From positions 1 to 14,806 of the forward strand of contig DUIP01000089.1 in assembly GCA_013330285.1 (NCBI GenBank): DNA of 14,806 nucleotides. Reading direction: 5' to 3'. Below, piece after piece: positions 12,594 to 14,806 of the stretch. Numbering within the stretch: the stretch's first letter is position 1; every line of letters starts with the position of its first letter. Below the pieces are notes generated by a model. The model saw only the letters and a list, made by a program, of their open reading frames with translations, did no database searches and was not told the DNA's origin. The position numbers were made by a program, and so were the translations under genes. The DNA is from Candidatus Poseidoniaceae archaeon (lineage in GTDB: Archaea; Thermoplasmatota; Poseidoniia; Poseidoniales; Poseidoniaceae).

Positions 12594-13301
12594 ATGGAGG
12601 ATGAAGTTCAGGCTGCTGTTGATGCGTTCAAGAACGGGAAGCCAGTGTGTCTTTTTGACTCCGAAAAGCGAGAAGGAGAAACCGACCTTTTGTTCCCCGG
12701 CCAATGTGCTGAGCCCAAAACCATGAGGCAACTTCGTCTCGATTGCGGCGGTCTGCTCTTTTTGGCAATCGGCCACGATGTAGGGGAACGTTTCTCCCTC
12801 CCGTTTCTCCAAGACCTCCACACACATCCAGCGCTTGTCAATCAACACAACGTGCTCAATCATTTGGTGACCAATGATTTGCGCTATGATGCTCGCTCTG
12901 CCTTCACCCTCTCCCTCAATCACAGAAAGACCTACACGGGAATTACGGATCACGACCGAGCGCTCACCACGCGGAGGTTTGCAGAATTGACAGAGGAATT
13001 GATCCAGGCAGAGGTCAGTGGTGAAGCTGCACAAGTGGCGCTTGGTAAAGAATTCAGAACACCGGGTCACATCCCTGTCTGCAGAGAAACAGAAGGTGGC
13101 CTTTCACGTCGCCAAGGCCACACCGAACTCGCAGTTGGGCTTGCTCGCTTAGCAGGCATGACACCAGTGGTCATCGGTGCTGAGATGTTGCAGCCAGATG
13201 GCGACAATGCATTGTCTGTGTCAGACGCAAGAGCGTGGGCCAAAGAACGAAATATTCCGTTCTTGGAAGGTGCACAACTCATCGATGCTCTAGGGATTTG
13301 A
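12594..13301 (+). CDS. ribB: 3,4-dihydroxy-2-butanone-4-phosphate synthase
   Basis: A 235-residue protein that converts ribulose 5-phosphate into 3,4-dihydroxy-2-butanone 4-phosphate and formate, the four-carbon unit of riboflavin. The acidic metal and substrate loop FDSEKREGETDL (21-32) corresponds to the family pattern D-x-x-x-R-E-N-E-G-D, with Gly and Thr in place of Asn and Gly. YTGITDHDRALT near 114-125 and TPGHIPVCRETEGGLSRR plus GHTELAVGLARLAG near 156-189 are classic. It is a single-domain enzyme with no GTP cyclohydrolase II fusion. It is first in the riboflavin cluster, 52 bp before ribL. The upstream 137 bp show no clear FMN riboswitch and no strong Shine-Dalgarno sequence, so transcription may be leaderless. 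Confidence 0.92.
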   Translation: MEDEVQAAVDAFKNGKPVCLFDSEKREGETDLLFPGQCAEPKTMRQLRLDCGGLLFLAIGHDVGERFSLPFLQDLHTHPALVNQHNVLNHLVTNDLRYDARSAFTLSLNHRKTYTGITDHDRALTTRRFAELTEELIQAEVSGEAAQVALGKEFRTPGHIPVCRETEGGLSRRQGHTELAVGLARLAGMTPVVIGAEMLQPDGDNALSVSDARAWAKERNIPFLEGAQLIDALGI

Positions 13302-13353
13302 TTCGGCCGGTAGAACCTTGTGCAAGTGCAGGATGACAAGATTAGGTGAGGCT

Positions 13354-13803
13354 ATGAAGCGCGTGATGGCGGTGGGTGTGTTTGACTTGCTTCATGCCGG
13401 TCATTTGCATTACATGGAGCAAGCCAAAGCACTCGGTGATCACCTTACTGTTGTGGTTGCCCACGATGACACGGTTCGAAAGCGAAAGCATGAACCAGTG
13501 ACAGGACAGGACTTACGCCTACGCATGGTCCAGGGCTTGAAGCCAGTCGACGCTGCCGTGATTGGCAATCCTCCCGATGTGCCCATCTTTGATATTCTTC
13601 CGACCATCAATCCCGATGTAATCGCCTTAGGGTACGATCAAGAACATGCCGAAGATCGAATCCGTGCCAAACTCACTGAACTTGGCTACGAAGGAATTGC
13701 AGTAACTCGAGTCGAAGGGTTGTCAGAGGACTTGGACGGCACACGAAAAATCATTGCACGAATTTTGGAACGTGCCCAAACCAACGAACGAGGTGATGAT
13801 TGA
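13354..13803 (+). CDS. ribL: Archaeal FAD synthase (FMN adenylyltransferase, RibL)
   Basis: A 149-residue cytidylyltransferase-like protein that transfers AMP from ATP to FMN to make FAD. The start is the ATG at 13354, with AGGTGAGG just upstream; the frame extends to a TTG at 13318 without conserved sequence. It shows GVFDLLHAGH (8-17) with the HxGH nucleotide-binding motif, HDDTVRKRKHEPV (37-49), the RLRMV segment (55-59) and PDVIALGYDQ (87-96). The length fits archaeal RibL (about 150). Unlike the M. jannaschii enzyme, which as I recall was reported to be air-sensitive with important cysteines, this protein contains no Cys. Its stop shares one base with the ribE start. A glycerol-3-phosphate cytidylyltransferase is possible, but the cluster strongly favours RibL. 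Confidence 0.88.
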   Translation: MKRVMAVGVFDLLHAGHLHYMEQAKALGDHLTVVVAHDDTVRKRKHEPVTGQDLRLRMVQGLKPVDAAVIGNPPDVPIFDILPTINPDVIALGYDQEHAEDRIRAKLTELGYEGIAVTRVEGLSEDLDGTRKIIARILERAQTNERGDD

Positions 13804-14417
13804 TGTTCACCGGTATCGTTCAGGGCAAAGGGCGTATCGAAGCCATTGTCGATGGAACCACGATTCGCACGCTGAGCATTGAACTGCCAAACACCAATGA
13901 CCTCGCCATTGGGGCGAGTGTAGCCATCAACGGAGTGTGCCTGACAGCAACACAGATCGATGGGCCCGTCGTCAACTTTGATGTGATTCAAGAAACGCTT
14001 CACAGAACTACCATTGGCGAACTTGTTGTGGGCTCGGAGGTCAACGTCGAGCGCTCTCTTTCGTTTGGTGATGAAATAGGGGGCCACCTGTTGTCGGGCC
14101 ACATCATGGGCACTGGACGCATTCAAACGGCAACAGAGTTGGGTGAAGGTATGGATTTCCAAGTTCTTGTTCCTGAAGAGATGAGAAAGTACGTCTTGGA
14201 GAAGGGTTACATCGGGGTTGATGGCATCTCTCTCACGGTTGGTGAAGTTCAAGACGGGGCGTTCAAGCTTCACATTATTCCTGAAACACTGCGACTGACG
14301 ACCTTAGGACAGCGCTCTATTGGCGACGCAGTGAACCTTGAAATTGATTCATCAACTCAAACGATTGTCGCCACGGTCGAACGTTATCTTTCACAACACA
14401 ATGAGGTATCATCATGA
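13803..14417 (+). CDS. ribE: Riboflavin synthase, bacterial alpha-chain type
   Basis: A 204-residue protein that dismutates two 6,7-dimethyl-8-ribityllumazine molecules into riboflavin and the pyrimidine precursor. Two lumazine-binding beta-barrel domains in tandem: residues 1-90 begin MFTGIV and carry NGVCLT (43-48); residues 97-190 carry GVDGISLT (138-145). GGHLLSGHIMGTG (93-105) at the domain junction is a family hallmark. Length matches bacterial RibE (about 200-215). The ATG at 13803 overlaps the ribL stop (TGATG), and the stop overlaps ribH (ATGA), so translation is coupled. Many archaea instead use an unrelated short riboflavin synthase related to lumazine synthase, so this gene points to bacterial origin. 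Confidence 0.93.
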   Translation: MFTGIVQGKGRIEAIVDGTTIRTLSIELPNTNDLAIGASVAINGVCLTATQIDGPVVNFDVIQETLHRTTIGELVVGSEVNVERSLSFGDEIGGHLLSGHIMGTGRIQTATELGEGMDFQVLVPEEMRKYVLEKGYIGVDGISLTVGEVQDGAFKLHIIPETLRLTTLGQRSIGDAVNLEIDSSTQTIVATVERYLSQHNEVSS

Positions 14418-14806
14418 ATCAATCGATAGCACTGGTCTGTGGTTCATTCCACAAGAACGAAATTGAACGCATGCTCGAATGGGCGAAAGATGAAGCGAAT
14501 AAGCATGATTTGAATGTTGAATCAGTGGTATGGGTCCCAGGAGCAATGGAAGTTCCCCTTGCCGTCGATCGCTTGCTTGCGGATGAGGGCATCGCTGCAG
14601 TGGCCTGCCTTGGCATCATTGAACGAGGTCAAACACAACATGGACTGGCGATGGGTCAAGCCGTCATCAAATCCATCATCGAATTACAACTCGTTCATGA
14701 GAAACCAGTCGGCCTAGGTATTATTGGTCCAGGCGCAGAACAAGAGCATATCGAGCCTCGCTTGGAACCGCATGCCAGAGCAGCGGTCTCAGCGATAGCA
14801 GTGATG
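14414..14806 (+). CDS. ribH: 6,7-dimethyl-8-ribityllumazine synthase (3' end outside window)
   Basis: 131 codons are open to the right edge, close to the usual length of archaeal RibH (about 135-150). The enzyme condenses the RibB product with a ribitylamino-pyrimidine to form lumazine, the substrate of RibE. It shows CGSFHKNEIERML (9-21, the usual FN-x-x-I region), WVPGAMEVPLAV (40-51) and CLGIIERGQTQHG (65-77), with the catalytic His76 in the G-x-T-x-H motif. The residue after His is Gly, where most family members have Phe. EQEHIEPR (109-116) is the expected C-terminal signature. The start overlaps the ribE stop by 4 bp. Confidence 0.9.
   Translation, partial: MNQSIALVCGSFHKNEIERMLEWAKDEANKHDLNVESVVWVPGAMEVPLAVDRLLADEGIAAVACLGIIERGQTQHGLAMGQAVIKSIIELQLVHEKPVGLGIIGPGAEQEHIEPRLEPHARAAVSAIAVM

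Noticed and set aside
12438..13070. A 210-codon minus-strand ORF opposite ribB
   Set aside because: The plus strand carries unmistakable RibB motifs over the same interval; the antisense frame has no recognisable domain.
13686..14273. A 195-codon minus-strand ORF opposite ribL/ribE
   Set aside because: It is a shadow of the two-domain riboflavin synthase on the plus strand.
1..14806. tRNA or rRNA genes, insertion sequences, attachment sites
   Set aside because: I saw no cloverleaf-like sequence, rRNA segment, transposase reading frame or terminal inverted repeats in the gaps between genes.

Overview
The window looks like chromosome of a planktonic euryarchaeon, most likely Marine Group II (Candidatus Poseidoniales). 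This is inferred from gene content, not from a marker gene. It has a Gar1-like H/ACA RNP protein and an archaeal-type FAD synthase (RibL), next to bacterial-looking genes: a two-domain riboflavin synthase and a GpsA-type glycerol-3-phosphate dehydrogenase. Starts are a mix of Shine-Dalgarno-led and apparently leaderless.

Layout. (1) 1-4906, minus strand, probably one transcription direction: ABC ATPase, ABC permease (4-bp overlap), a large secreted, C-terminally anchored protein, then a Gar1-like protein with RG/NDRGG repeats and three RanBP2-type zinc fingers that runs off the left edge. (2) 4997-5896, plus: an unrecognised membrane protein. (3) 5912-9851, plus: the main object of interest. 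Two near-identical palindromes flank a TATA-like box, followed by a 704-residue lipoprotein made of two tandem transferrin-like lobes, a 17-bp hairpin, a 25-codon small ORF with a strong ribosome binding site, a PhnC-like ATPase and a PhnE-like permease. (4) 9890-12456, minus: a small winged-helix-like protein, GpsA, and an endonuclease IV-like TIM barrel with a charged tail. (5) 12594-14806, plus: the riboflavin cluster ribB-ribL-ribE-ribH, the last cut by the right edge.

How the parts fit. The transferrin-like lipoprotein keeps, in both lobes, residues that align with the four transferrin iron ligands (Asp, Tyr, Tyr, His) and with the anion-site Thr. It is followed by an ATPase and a permease of the phosphonate-importer type, and its promoter carries paired TTAGG/CCTAA sites that recall DtxR/IdeR metalloregulator boxes. 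Together these suggest a carbonate-dependent ferric iron importer: an archaeal bilobal transferrin used as an ABC substrate-binding protein, repressed by a metal-sensing regulator. The residues and sites are read directly from the sequence; the iron function is inference. The riboflavin cluster would supply dihydroxybutanone phosphate, lumazine, riboflavin and FAD. GpsA would supply glycerol-3-phosphate, in keeping with the reported absence of glycerol-1-phosphate dehydrogenase in Marine Group II.
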